A stretch of 9,945 nt of DNA, from assembly GCA_015493185.1 (NCBI GenBank), contig WGDQ01000114.1, forward strand, positions 1-9,945, read 5' to 3'. This stretch comes from Planctomycetaceae bacterium (GTDB lineage: Bacteria > Planctomycetota > Planctomycetia > Pirellulales > JAEUIK01). Within the stretch, counting starts at the first letter, position 1. Every line of letters starts with the position of its first letter. Of the stretch, positions 1 to 6,746 are shown one piece after another. The translations under genes and the position numbers were made by a program. The notes below the pieces were generated by a model, which saw nothing but the letters and a program-made list of their open reading frames with translations, did not search any database and was not told the origin of the DNA.

Positions 1-852
1 GCCTTTAGTGGCGACGACCACCGGGTGCGGCTTTGGGACAACGTCGACCAGCGTTGGCTTCACGAGCTTGTCGGACACAGCGGTTGGGTTCGCGTCGTGC
101 GTTTCAGTCCCGACGGTCGGCACCTGGCCTCGGGCGGCGACGATCGGCTCATTCACATTTGGGAAGTGGAAACGGGCGTGTTGAAAACAACGCTCGGTGC
201 CCGATCGCAGGTGGTTTACGATCTATCGTTCTCTCCCGACGGCCGTCAGTTGGCTGCGGTTGGCTTCGACGAGCAGTTGCAGCTTTACAACGTGACCACC
301 GGACAACTGGCTGGCACGTTGCGCTGCACCTGCAACGATATGCGGGCCGTGGTTTTTTCGCCCGACGGCGGTTTGCTTGCAGCGGCGGGCCGCGACGGGA
401 TTGTGCAGATTTGGGACATGGCGACCGGCCAACTCGCGCACAAGTGGCCGACCGAGCGACGTCGGATTCGCGCAATTTGCTTCTCGCCCGACGGCCGGCG
501 ACTGGCTGCCGCGGGCGAGGGCGTGAAGGTGCACGTTTTCGATCTCGCGGACAACCGTGAGATCAACACGTTGCCCGCCCGTCCGGGCAAAGCGCTTTCG
601 GCCGTTTTTTGTGGTCCGCGGCAACTGGCGATCGGCGGCAGCAACAACCTTGTGCGCGTCTGGGATCTCGACGAGTCGCGGGAAGCGCGGCGCTTGGTCG
701 GTCATGCCGGGTCCGTCACCGCGTTGGCCTACGATGACGCACAGCGACTGCTGGTGAGCGGCAGTTTCGATACGACCGTTCGGCTTTGGCAACTATCGGC
801 CACAGGCATCGAAGATACGGCCGCACGTCCGGCAGACCGACCACGTCGGTAA
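1..852 (+). CDS. WD40 repeat protein, 3' part (start lies before the window)
   Basis: The reading frame is open from base 1 and ends at TAA 850-852, so the gene is truncated at its 5' end. A GTG at 25 is an internal valine codon, not a start. About 283 residues are visible. They form roughly seven WD40 blades: a partial first blade ending 'VRLWD', then blades with 'FSPDGRHLASGGDD...IHIWE', 'FSPDGRQLAAVG...LQLYN', 'FSPDGGLLAAAGRD...VQIWD', 'FSPDGRRLAAAG...VHVFD', a degenerate one ending 'LVRVWDLD', and a last blade beginning 'GHAGSVTAL' and ending 'TTVRLWQL'. The GH and WD dipeptides sit where the family has them, and the last blade is followed by about 20 polar, Arg-rich residues. WD40 propellers are protein-interaction scaffolds. 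In planctomycetes they are often the C-terminal half of larger proteins (kinases, cytochrome-like or caspase-like proteins), so the function depends on the missing N-terminus. The next gene is on the same strand 280 bases away and is probably separately transcribed. Confidence 0.93.
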   Translation, partial: AFSGDDHRVRLWDNVDQRWLHELVGHSGWVRVVRFSPDGRHLASGGDDRLIHIWEVETGVLKTTLGARSQVVYDLSFSPDGRQLAAVGFDEQLQLYNVTTGQLAGTLRCTCNDMRAVVFSPDGGLLAAAGRDGIVQIWDMATGQLAHKWPTERRRIRAICFSPDGRRLAAAGEGVKVHVFDLADNREINTLPARPGKALSAVFCGPRQLAIGGSNNLVRVWDLDESREARRLVGHAGSVTALAYDDAQRLLVSGSFDTTVRLWQLSATGIEDTAARPADRPRR

Positions 853-863
853 CCGTCGGCGCC

Positions 864-887
864 GGCGTTGGTATTGGCGTTGGTGTT
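864..887. repeat. 12-nt tandem repeat after the WD40 gene
   Basis: Two adjacent copies, GGCGTTGGTATT (864-875) and GGCGTTGGTGTT (876-887), differ at one base. They lie 11 bases past the WD40 stop codon. This is probably a small slippage duplication; no function is apparent. Confidence 0.6.
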
Positions 888-1008
888 AATCGCCAAGGCA
901 AGCCGCGTCGCGGGCAACTGGATGAGAGAGATGTCGAAAACCTGACGGCGTGACGCTGACGAATTTTTCGATTGCTCGCGGGCAGGATGAGCCTTTCAAC
1001 GGGCTGCT

Positions 1009-1042
1009 AATCAAGAAGAATCGCGTAATCAAAAAGAATCGC
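1009..1042. repeat. 16-nt direct repeat in the leader of the giant gene
   Basis: AATCAAGAAGAATCGC (1009-1024) and AATCAAAAAGAATCGC (1027-1042) differ at one base and are separated by GT. The spacing of 18 bases is under two helical turns. It could be a simple duplication or a pair of protein-binding half-sites in front of the giant gene. The sequence alone does not decide. Confidence 0.55.
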
Positions 1043-1068
1043 AAGGATCGGCGCAGGGAAGCGCCGCA

Positions 1069-1082
1069 AGCCGGTGCCGGCT
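1069..1082 (+). other. Short GC-rich inverted repeat in the leader
   Basis: AGCCGG-TG-CCGGCT is a perfect 6-bp inverted repeat around two bases; in RNA the closing pair would open to give a 5-bp stem with a GUGC loop. It lies about 38 bases before the Shine-Dalgarno sequence of the giant gene. A 6-bp palindrome is close to chance expectation in DNA this GC-rich. Confidence 0.35.
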
Positions 1083-1120
1083 CCAAGATGGTGGGGTTGG
1101 CGGTCGCCGCTTGTCACACA

Positions 1121-1126
1121 GGGAGG
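1121..1126 (+). promoter_or_regulatory. Shine-Dalgarno sequence that fixes the start of the giant gene
   Basis: GGGAGG lies six bases (TGTCGC) before the GTG at 1133. Neither the in-frame ATG at 1088 nor the GTG at 950 has a comparable site. The protein that results begins with a short basic leader followed within 40 residues by the planctomycete motif, which fits the family better than the longer versions do. Confidence 0.75.
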
Positions 1127-1132
1127 TGTCGC

Positions 1133-4100
1133 GTGGGTTTGCTGAAACGAGTCGCCCGGTTCACACGTCGCAAAACGCCCCACACGCCGCGAATTGCATC
1201 GTCGGCCGAGCAGGTCGATGTTTATCGCCGCTGCCTTTGCGAGCCGTTGGAAGATCGCCAACTGCTGGCCGCCGACATTCAAGTGGGCGCCGTTTACTAT
1301 GAAGAGGCGAGCGGTGCCGACAAGGCCGGCGATTTGATCGAAATCACCTTTCAGGGCGGGCAACCGGGCACGCAACTGTCGCAAATCGCCATCGAAACCG
1401 ACAAGCTGGGCGACGGGCTGACCATCGGCGACGTGTTTTTCGACACCGCTGCGGGCGGCGCCGGCGCCTTCGATGCTTCGCCACCGATCATCATCACGCA
1501 AGACGGGATCGACGCCATTCAGGTGCTTGTCGACGATGGCGGCACAACGCTAACGCTCGATTTCCAGGGCTTCGATCCCGGCGACCGCCTGCTGCTGAGC
1601 ATCGATGTCGATGAGCAAGGCTTTCTCGGTGCCAATGCTGTGGCCGAAGGCAACGAGTTCGAGGGATCGATTCTTACGGCCACGTTCCGCGCGCCGCACT
1701 TCTTCGATGCCACGGGGGCCGATATCTTCATCGACGGTTTCGACTCGAAACTGGCCGCTTCCGGGCTCGATTTGCCGGACGACGATTACGTGCCGCCCGA
1801 CGCCACGCCGCATCCGGTGCGAACGGCCGGTGCGTTTCTGGCGCTCGCGCAAGAGCCGCTGCCGATTTCGCTTTCCGGCACCGTGTACGAAGATTTGGAC
1901 TTGGACAATCAACTCGAACCCGGCGAACCGGGCATCGGCAACGTCGATCTTGAGTTGTTCGCGTTCGACGGCTCGAACTACGTGTCGACCGGCAAGACGA
2001 CAACCACCGACAGCGCGGGCAACTATCGCTTCGACGATCTGGCCCCGGGAACCTATCGGGTGGTGGAAACACAACCCTCAGGTTGGCTCAGCGTGGGTGC
2101 CACGGCCGGCACGGTTGATGGAACAACCCGCGGTGTGGTCAGCTCGCCCGACGTGATCAGTGAAGTAACGCTCTTGGGTGGCGAAGACAGCGTAGACAAC
2201 GACTTTGCCGAAACGCGGCCCGCCTCGCTTGCCGGCAACGTATACCACGATCGCGACAACGACGGTCAGCGCGACACGGGAGAAGAGGGCATCGGCGGCG
2301 TGACGATCGAGGTGCAGCGCATTGTCGACAATGGTCCGTTGCCGCCGGCCATCACGGTGCAAACCGCGGCCGATGGCTCGTGGGTTGCCGCCGGATTGGA
2401 ACCCGGCAAATACACGGTGCGCGAAATCCATCCCTCGGCATATCTTGACGGGCTCGATACCGCGGGCTCGGCGGGTGGTGTGGCCCAAAACCCGGGCGAT
2501 CAGATCAGCGGCATTATGCTCGCCGGCGGACAAAACGGTGTGGAGTACAACTTCGGTGAACTACTGCCCGGCAGCATTCACGGACGCGTGCACGGCGATA
2601 CCGACGGCGATTGCGAGCTCGATCCCGGCGAATCGCCCATCGAAGGCGTTACGGTGTATCTGCTGAATGCCAACGGCGATCGAATCGACAGCACCACGAC
2701 CAATGCCGACGGCGAGTATTGGTTCACGGGGCTCGCTCCAGGGGTATACGGCATCGAGGAAGAACAGCCAGCTGGCTATTTTCAGGGCGGACAGCGGGTC
2801 GGCTCGGCAGGCGGCACTGTGGCCGGCACCGACCTGATCCGCGAAATCGAAATCGGCTCGGGACAAGAGGCCGTCGAGTACAACTTCTGCGAACACCCGC
2901 CTGCGGCCATCTGGGGCAACGTTTACGCAGACGACAACAACAACGGCCTGTTCGATGCTGGAGAAAGCGGCATCGGCGGCGTCACCGTTTCGCTCTTGGA
3001 TGCCAACGGCGTACCCACCGGATTGACAGCCGTAACCGATGCCGATGGCGCCTATCACTTCGAGGGGCTCGAACCCGGAACCTACGGCGTGGCCGAGCAG
3101 CAGCCAGCCGGCTTTTTCGACGGCTTGGATACCGCAGGCACAGCCGGTGGCGTGGCCGAGAACCCGGGCGACCGCATCACCCAGGTGGTGCTCGCCCCCG
3201 GCGCGATGGGCGCCAACTACAACTTCGGCGAACTGCGGCCGGCCAGCATCCGTGGTCGTGTTCATTCCGACTTGGACGAAGACTGCGAGCTCGATCCCGG
3301 TGAATCGCCCATCGAAGGCGTTACCGTTTATCTGCTCAACGCCAATGGCGATCGGATCGCCAGCACCACGACCGATGCGCAGGGTGAATACGTATTCGAC
3401 AATCTTGCCCCTGGCACGTATGGCGTGGAAGAAATGCAGCCCGACGGCTTCTTCCAGGGTGGTCAGGTTGTTGGCTCGGCCGGTGGTTTGAGCATTGTGC
3501 AGGACCGGATCACGAACATCGTTTTGACTCCCGGAACCGACGCGGTCGACTACAACTTTTGCGAACATCCGCCGGCCAGCATCGCCGGCAATGTGTATGC
3601 CGACGACAACGACAACGGCGTTTTCGATACCGGTGAAAGCGGTATCGGTGGCGTGACACTCTCATTGCTCGATGCGTCTGGGCAGCCCACCGGACAAACC
3701 ACCGTGACGGCGGCCGACGGTTCCTACCGTTTCGACAATCTGGAACCGGGCACCTATGGGGTTAGCGAGTTGCAACCCGCGGGCTTTTTCGACGGTCGCG
3801 ATGCGGCCGGATCAGCCGGTGGCGTGGCGGAAAACCCCGGAGACCGCATCACCGGGGCGCTGTTGGGCGCGGGCGTGGCCGCGGTGAACTACGACTTCGG
3901 CGAACTGCGACCGGCCAGCATTCACGGCCGCGTGCATTCCGACTTGGACGAAGACTGCGAGCTCGACCCCGGTGAATCGCCCATCGAAGGCGTCACCATT
4001 TATCTGCTCAACGCCAACGGCGATCAAATTGCCAGCACCACGACCGACGCCAACGGTGAGTATTGGTTTACCGACCTGGTGCCGGGTACTTACGGTGTGC

Positions 4101-5902
4101 AGGAAGTGCAGCCCGATGGCTTCTTTCAGGGGGGCGAAAGCGTGGGCACGCACGGCGGGGTGGTCACGGCCGATGACCTCATCCAACAAATCGAGCTGGC
4201 GCCCGGCAGTGTGGCCGAAGAGTACAATTTCTGCGAGCAACCGCCGGCCACGATTTCCGGCTTCGTGTTTCAAGACGGCCCGCCGATCGTGGTTGATTCG
4301 CTCGCCAGTTTTACGCCCGAACAGGTCAAGGCGTTTCGCGATGGGCAGCGCACAGGCGACGATGTTCCGCTTGCCGGCGTGACACTCCGGTTGGGCAACT
4401 TTTCCGGCGAACCGGTGCTCGATGCCTTTGGACAGGAAATCACGACCGTTACCGACGCCAACGGGTTTTATCAATTCACCAACCTGCCTCCGGGCGTTTA
4501 CACCGTTTTGGAAGTGCATCCCGAGGGCTACGTCGATGGTATCGACACGGCTGGCACAACAGGCGGCACGCCGTTCAACGCTGGCGACCCGATCAGCCCG
4601 CAACTGCTTTCGGTCGACCATCGGTTCGACGCCATCGCCCGCATTCCCGTGGGCATCGGCCAGCAGTCGGCCAACAACAACTTCAGCGAAGTTCTGTTGA
4701 CCGAAGCGCCCGAGCCGCCGGTGACCGACCCGCCCGGGTATTTCGATACTCCGGGACCAACGCTGCCAAGTGCTCCGGCTCCGGTTCTATTCCCCATCAA
4801 GGCGCCGATTGCCCCACTGCTCGCACCCGCGGTGGTGATTACCCGACCGACGCTTTACATCGACGGCGGTTCGGGCGTGTTGGGCACCTACACCTGGCAT
4901 TTGAGCGTGATCGACGCCGGCAACCCGCGCGGACCGCGATATGGCTACGATCCGCTCGTGCAAACTTCGGGCCGGCTCAACTGGCATCATGGCGAACTGG
5001 CGTCGGGCCAATGGGACTTGTATTCGGAGCTGGGCGAGCACGTCGAACAACAGCAGCACGAAGCACGCCGACACGTGGTCTTTGGTGTCGAAGGCGGTAT
5101 TCCGGTCACGGGCGACTGGGACGGCGACGGCAAGACCGACGTGGGTGTGTACCGCGAAGGTGAGTGGTTCCTCGATCTGAACGGAAACGGTTTCTGGGAC
5201 GACAACGACCTGTGGGCCCAACTCGGTAGCAAAGGCGATTTGCCCGTCACGGGCGACTGGAACGGCGACGGCAAGACCGACATCGGCATCTTCGGTCCCG
5301 AATGGCCGGGCGATCCGCGGGCGTTGGCCGCTGAGCCCGGGCTGCCCGACCCGGACAACATGGTGTTAGGACGCGAGAAGAATTTGCCGCCGCGACCGGA
5401 AGAGGCCACCATGGGCACGCGCAAATTACGACTGACCTCGAGAAGTCGCGTGCGCGAAGACCTGATCGACCACGTTTTCCACTATGGTACGCCCGGCGAC
5501 CGGCCTTTGACGGGCGATTGGAACGGCGACGGCACCGACTCGATCGGCGTTTTCCGCGAGGGCAACTGGTTTCTCGACGTCAACGGAAACGGCCGCTGGG
5601 ATCATGGCGATCGGGCCATTCGCTTCGGAAAGGCAGGCGATCTGCCCGTGGTGGGCGACTTCGACGGCGACGGCATCGACGAATTGGGGGTGTTCCGCAA
5701 CGGCGTCTTTTATCTCGACATGAACGCCGATCAAGTGATCGACGCTCATGATAAGGTGCTCGAAATCGGCTCGGCCGGCGATCGCCCCGTGGTGGGCGAC
5801 TGGGATGGCGACGGCGTTGAAGACGTGGGCGTTTATCGCGAGTCGAACGTTCCGCAGCCAGCCATGCCGGCAGCCAACGACACCGCCAGCACCGACGGTT
5901 GA
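1133..5902 (+). CDS. Giant secreted SdrD B-like repeat protein with FG-GAP-like C-terminus
   Basis: The protein has 1589 residues from the GTG at 1133. Order of parts: basic leader (1-35); motif EPLEDRQLL (37-45), similar to the planctomycete LEPR-XLL motif of exported giants; a unique acidic beta-rich domain (47-243, beginning 'DIQVGAVYYEE'); eight SdrD B-like/Cna-B-like modules (244-363, 364-479, 480-590, 591-703, 704-814, 815-927, 928-1038, 1039-about 1190), each with a Ca-type loop such as 'DDNNNGLFDAGE', a 'YxFxxLxPGTYGV' strand and a 'YNFxE' end; a Pro-rich linker (about 1190-1240); a conserved-looking region with 'GTYTWHLSVIDAG' (about 1241-1318); and five FG-GAP/VCBS-like units (1319-1575) with 'GDWDGDGKTDVGVYR' and 'DLNGNGFWDDND' loops. 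The exported part is very acidic. SdrD B domains of staphylococci are calcium-stiffened rods on surface adhesins; by analogy this is a surface or secreted Ca-binding adhesin or structural protein. No enzyme domain, dockerin, sortase motif or hydrophobic signal peptide is visible. The gene stands alone on its strand and its partner is unknown. Confidence 0.93.
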   Translation: MGLLKRVARFTRRKTPHTPRIASSAEQVDVYRRCLCEPLEDRQLLAADIQVGAVYYEEASGADKAGDLIEITFQGGQPGTQLSQIAIETDKLGDGLTIGDVFFDTAAGGAGAFDASPPIIITQDGIDAIQVLVDDGGTTLTLDFQGFDPGDRLLLSIDVDEQGFLGANAVAEGNEFEGSILTATFRAPHFFDATGADIFIDGFDSKLAASGLDLPDDDYVPPDATPHPVRTAGAFLALAQEPLPISLSGTVYEDLDLDNQLEPGEPGIGNVDLELFAFDGSNYVSTGKTTTTDSAGNYRFDDLAPGTYRVVETQPSGWLSVGATAGTVDGTTRGVVSSPDVISEVTLLGGEDSVDNDFAETRPASLAGNVYHDRDNDGQRDTGEEGIGGVTIEVQRIVDNGPLPPAITVQTAADGSWVAAGLEPGKYTVREIHPSAYLDGLDTAGSAGGVAQNPGDQISGIMLAGGQNGVEYNFGELLPGSIHGRVHGDTDGDCELDPGESPIEGVTVYLLNANGDRIDSTTTNADGEYWFTGLAPGVYGIEEEQPAGYFQGGQRVGSAGGTVAGTDLIREIEIGSGQEAVEYNFCEHPPAAIWGNVYADDNNNGLFDAGESGIGGVTVSLLDANGVPTGLTAVTDADGAYHFEGLEPGTYGVAEQQPAGFFDGLDTAGTAGGVAENPGDRITQVVLAPGAMGANYNFGELRPASIRGRVHSDLDEDCELDPGESPIEGVTVYLLNANGDRIASTTTDAQGEYVFDNLAPGTYGVEEMQPDGFFQGGQVVGSAGGLSIVQDRITNIVLTPGTDAVDYNFCEHPPASIAGNVYADDNDNGVFDTGESGIGGVTLSLLDASGQPTGQTTVTAADGSYRFDNLEPGTYGVSELQPAGFFDGRDAAGSAGGVAENPGDRITGALLGAGVAAVNYDFGELRPASIHGRVHSDLDEDCELDPGESPIEGVTIYLLNANGDQIASTTTDANGEYWFTDLVPGTYGVQEVQPDGFFQGGESVGTHGGVVTADDLIQQIELAPGSVAEEYNFCEQPPATISGFVFQDGPPIVVDSLASFTPEQVKAFRDGQRTGDDVPLAGVTLRLGNFSGEPVLDAFGQEITTVTDANGFYQFTNLPPGVYTVLEVHPEGYVDGIDTAGTTGGTPFNAGDPISPQLLSVDHRFDAIARIPVGIGQQSANNNFSEVLLTEAPEPPVTDPPGYFDTPGPTLPSAPAPVLFPIKAPIAPLLAPAVVITRPTLYIDGGSGVLGTYTWHLSVIDAGNPRGPRYGYDPLVQTSGRLNWHHGELASGQWDLYSELGEHVEQQQHEARRHVVFGVEGGIPVTGDWDGDGKTDVGVYREGEWFLDLNGNGFWDDNDLWAQLGSKGDLPVTGDWNGDGKTDIGIFGPEWPGDPRALAAEPGLPDPDNMVLGREKNLPPRPEEATMGTRKLRLTSRSRVREDLIDHVFHYGTPGDRPLTGDWNGDGTDSIGVFREGNWFLDVNGNGRWDHGDRAIRFGKAGDLPVVGDFDGDGIDELGVFRNGVFYLDMNADQVIDAHDKVLEIGSAGDRPVVGDWDGDGVEDVGVYRESNVPQPAMPAANDTASTDG
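1862..4702 (+). repeat. Eight SdrD B-like modules coded in tandem
   Basis: Module boundaries, read from the recurring junction (-YNF-E---P then A-I-G-V), are: 1862-2221, 2222-2569, 2570-2902, 2903-3241, 3242-3574, 3575-3913, 3914-4246 and 4247 to about 4702. From module 2 on, two kinds alternate. Type A (modules 2, 4, 6 and the enlarged 8) has 'FDGxDxAGxAGGVAxNPGD'. Type B (modules 3, 5, 7) has 'CELDPGESPIEGV', 'FFQGG' or 'YFQGG', and 'YNFCE'. Module 1 is the most divergent. Module 8 carries an insert of about 30 residues after 'VFQDGPPIVV', plus a longer tail. Confidence 0.85.
2570..3913 (+). repeat. Two exact-length 672-nt B-A super-repeat units
   Basis: B+A pairs at 2570-3241 and 3242-3913 are both exactly 672 nt (224 codons), and a third B copy (3914-4246) follows in register. 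DNA identity is high in places: 3263-3321 and 3935-3993 match at 58 of 59 positions, the single difference being synonymous. This points to duplication or gene conversion in units of two modules, more recent than the divergence of A from B. Confidence 0.85.
5087..5857 (+). repeat. FG-GAP/VCBS-like calcium-loop units, 47-residue period
   Basis: Units start at 5087, 5228, 5489, 5630 and 5771. The first, third and fourth are exactly 141 nt (47 codons), each with 'GDxPVxGDWDGDG...D.GVYR' and then 'WFLDLNGNG.WD..D' or a variant. The second is 261 nt because its second half is replaced by a different sequence containing 'PGLPDPDN' and 'DHVFHYG'. The fifth stops after the first loop. Asp/Asn-rich loops of this kind bind Ca2+ in the known families. 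Confidence 0.8.
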
Positions 5903-6028
5903 TCGGAATGAGCGGAAAGCCACAAAAGCTTGCACCGCCGGGCTGCGCGACCGCTACCAGTGTGCAGCCGTTCGACCGAGTCAAAGGGCCAAAACGACGA
6001 ACGAAGCGCGTGTTTCTTGCAGGTCTGG
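5903..6028. other. Convergent intergenic gap
   Basis: This 126-base gap separates the convergent giant gene and 58-aa gene. It contains a 6-bp inverted repeat, GGCTGC (5941-5946) with GCAGCC (5964-5969), with a 17-base loop and no T-run. That is too weak to call a terminator for either gene. Confidence 0.5.
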
Positions 6029-6205
6029 TTACGATGCGCCCTGCTTGAGTTTTTCTACTTCGGCCTCGGCGGCGGCGATTTCATCTTCCAATCGCCGCAC
6101 TTCGTCGGCGTCGTCCATCTGCTGTCGCGCGCCGGAAAGCCGTTGCCGCAACTTTTGCAGCCGTTGCCGTAGCACATCGATCCGCTTTTTCGTTTTCTTA
6201 TCCAT
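6029..6205 (-). CDS. 58-aa charged coiled-coil protein
   Basis: On the - strand an ATG at 6205-6203 opens a frame of 58 codons ending at TAA (6031-6029). The product starts MDKKTKKRIDVLRQRLQKLR and ends VEKLKQGAS. It is nearly all charged and helical: a basic first half with Leu/Ile/Val at heptad-like spacing, a break around 'SGARQQMDDADE', and an acidic second half rich in Glu and Ala, so it should form an antiparallel hairpin or a coiled-coil oligomer. No Cys, no membrane segment and no signal peptide are present. GAGG at 6217-6214 lies eight bases before the ATG, a good ribosome-binding site. I recall small proteins of this pattern as common in Pirellulales planctomycetes, but I know no function for them. 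The overlapping - strand frame at 6055-6306 is Arg/Cys/Pro-rich and looks like an out-of-frame shadow. Confidence 0.82.
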   Translation of the reverse strand: MDKKTKKRIDVLRQRLQKLRQRLSGARQQMDDADEVRRLEDEIAAAEAEVEKLKQGAS

Positions 6206-6746
6206 CGAAAAAACCTCGGGCTTGAGGGGGCAACTTTCTGGGGCCGGCGTCTACAACGGTTGTCCGCTTGCTTCACGCGACTTCTTGCCGCCACGCCAAC
6301 GGGCACCCGCCGTGCTCGAACCGCAACAAACAGGCGCCCGGAATCGAAGGCTCCTTGGAACGCGCTACTGCTCGAAACGGATGATTGCCCGTTGTACGAA
6401 CACGCTCGGTGGTACGATACGGTTCGTTGGCGAACCCGCTCCGCATGCCTTTCTGCTGTGCCGGAAGCGTCAGGGATTCGCTCAAACGCCGCCTCCGCAT
6501 GCGCGAAAGCGCTGTAAACGGTCCGAGAGGATTGGCAACAAGACGCGAAGCCGCTTGCGGATCATCGTAACGGCTGGCCAGATTGGCGAAAAGATACTTC
6601 GCCGCTGAAACAACCCTCGCAATAGCCGACGCGGCCTGTGCGGCCGAAATCTGCCCGTGGGAGGCGAGGGGGGCGATGCGTTTGCAGTCTAGCTGTGTGT
6701 CTTGCGTGGCGTGACGTGGGGCGTCGGAATTTCTTTGAGCGCTCGA
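6206..6746. other. 541-base spacer without a convincing gene
   Basis: This lies between the unknown 232-aa gene and the 58-aa gene, both on the - strand. It contains the 58-aa gene's ribosome-binding site (6214-6217) and several 6-bp inverted repeats near chance level, e.g. GGTTCG-TTGG-CGAACC (6421-6436) and GGCGAA (6585-6590) with TTCGCC (6598-6603). The - strand frame of the upstream gene stays open past its TAG down to TGA at 6275-6273, but the translation is Arg-rich and poor in domain-like pattern. No tRNA, promoter or terminator could be supported. Confidence 0.6.

Larger units (their letters stand above)
853..1132 (+). other. Spacer and leader upstream of the giant gene
   Basis: No convincing gene is seen here. 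The frame of the giant gene is open back to a GTG at 950, but the ribosome-binding evidence favours the start at 1133, so this stretch is treated as spacer and 5' leader. It holds a 12-nt tandem repeat (864-887), a 6-bp inverted repeat (874-879 with 891-896) without a T-run, a 16-nt direct repeat (1009-1042) and a short GC-rich inverted repeat (1069-1082). I could not find a -35/-10 pair with acceptable spacing. Confidence 0.6.

Noticed and set aside
223..792. A 189-codon - strand open frame
   Set aside because: It is antisense to the WD40 blades, whose motifs are unmistakable on the + strand.
874..896. TTGGCG/CGCCAA inverted repeat as terminator of the WD40 gene
   Set aside because: The stem is only six base pairs with an 11-base loop and no T-run; such repeats are expected by chance here.
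2561..3568. A 335-codon - strand open frame
   Set aside because: It is the antisense shadow of the repeat modules; its apparent internal repeats simply mirror the 672-nt repeat of the giant gene.
1862..4702. Regularly spaced repeats resembling an array
   Set aside because: The period of about 330-350 nt, the intact reading frame and the protein-level conservation show coding domain repeats, not a CRISPR array.
6340..6350. T-arm-like sequence GGAATCGAAGG, suggesting a tRNA gene
   Set aside because: The flanking bases do not pair as a T stem, and no acceptor, D or anticodon arms could be found around it on either strand.
5748..6608. A 286-codon + strand open frame overlapping the end of the giant gene
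   Set aside because: It starts out of frame within the FG-GAP-like units and then crosses the 58-aa gene antisense. The product is Ser/Arg/Cys-rich with no recognisable domain and no ribosome-binding site.
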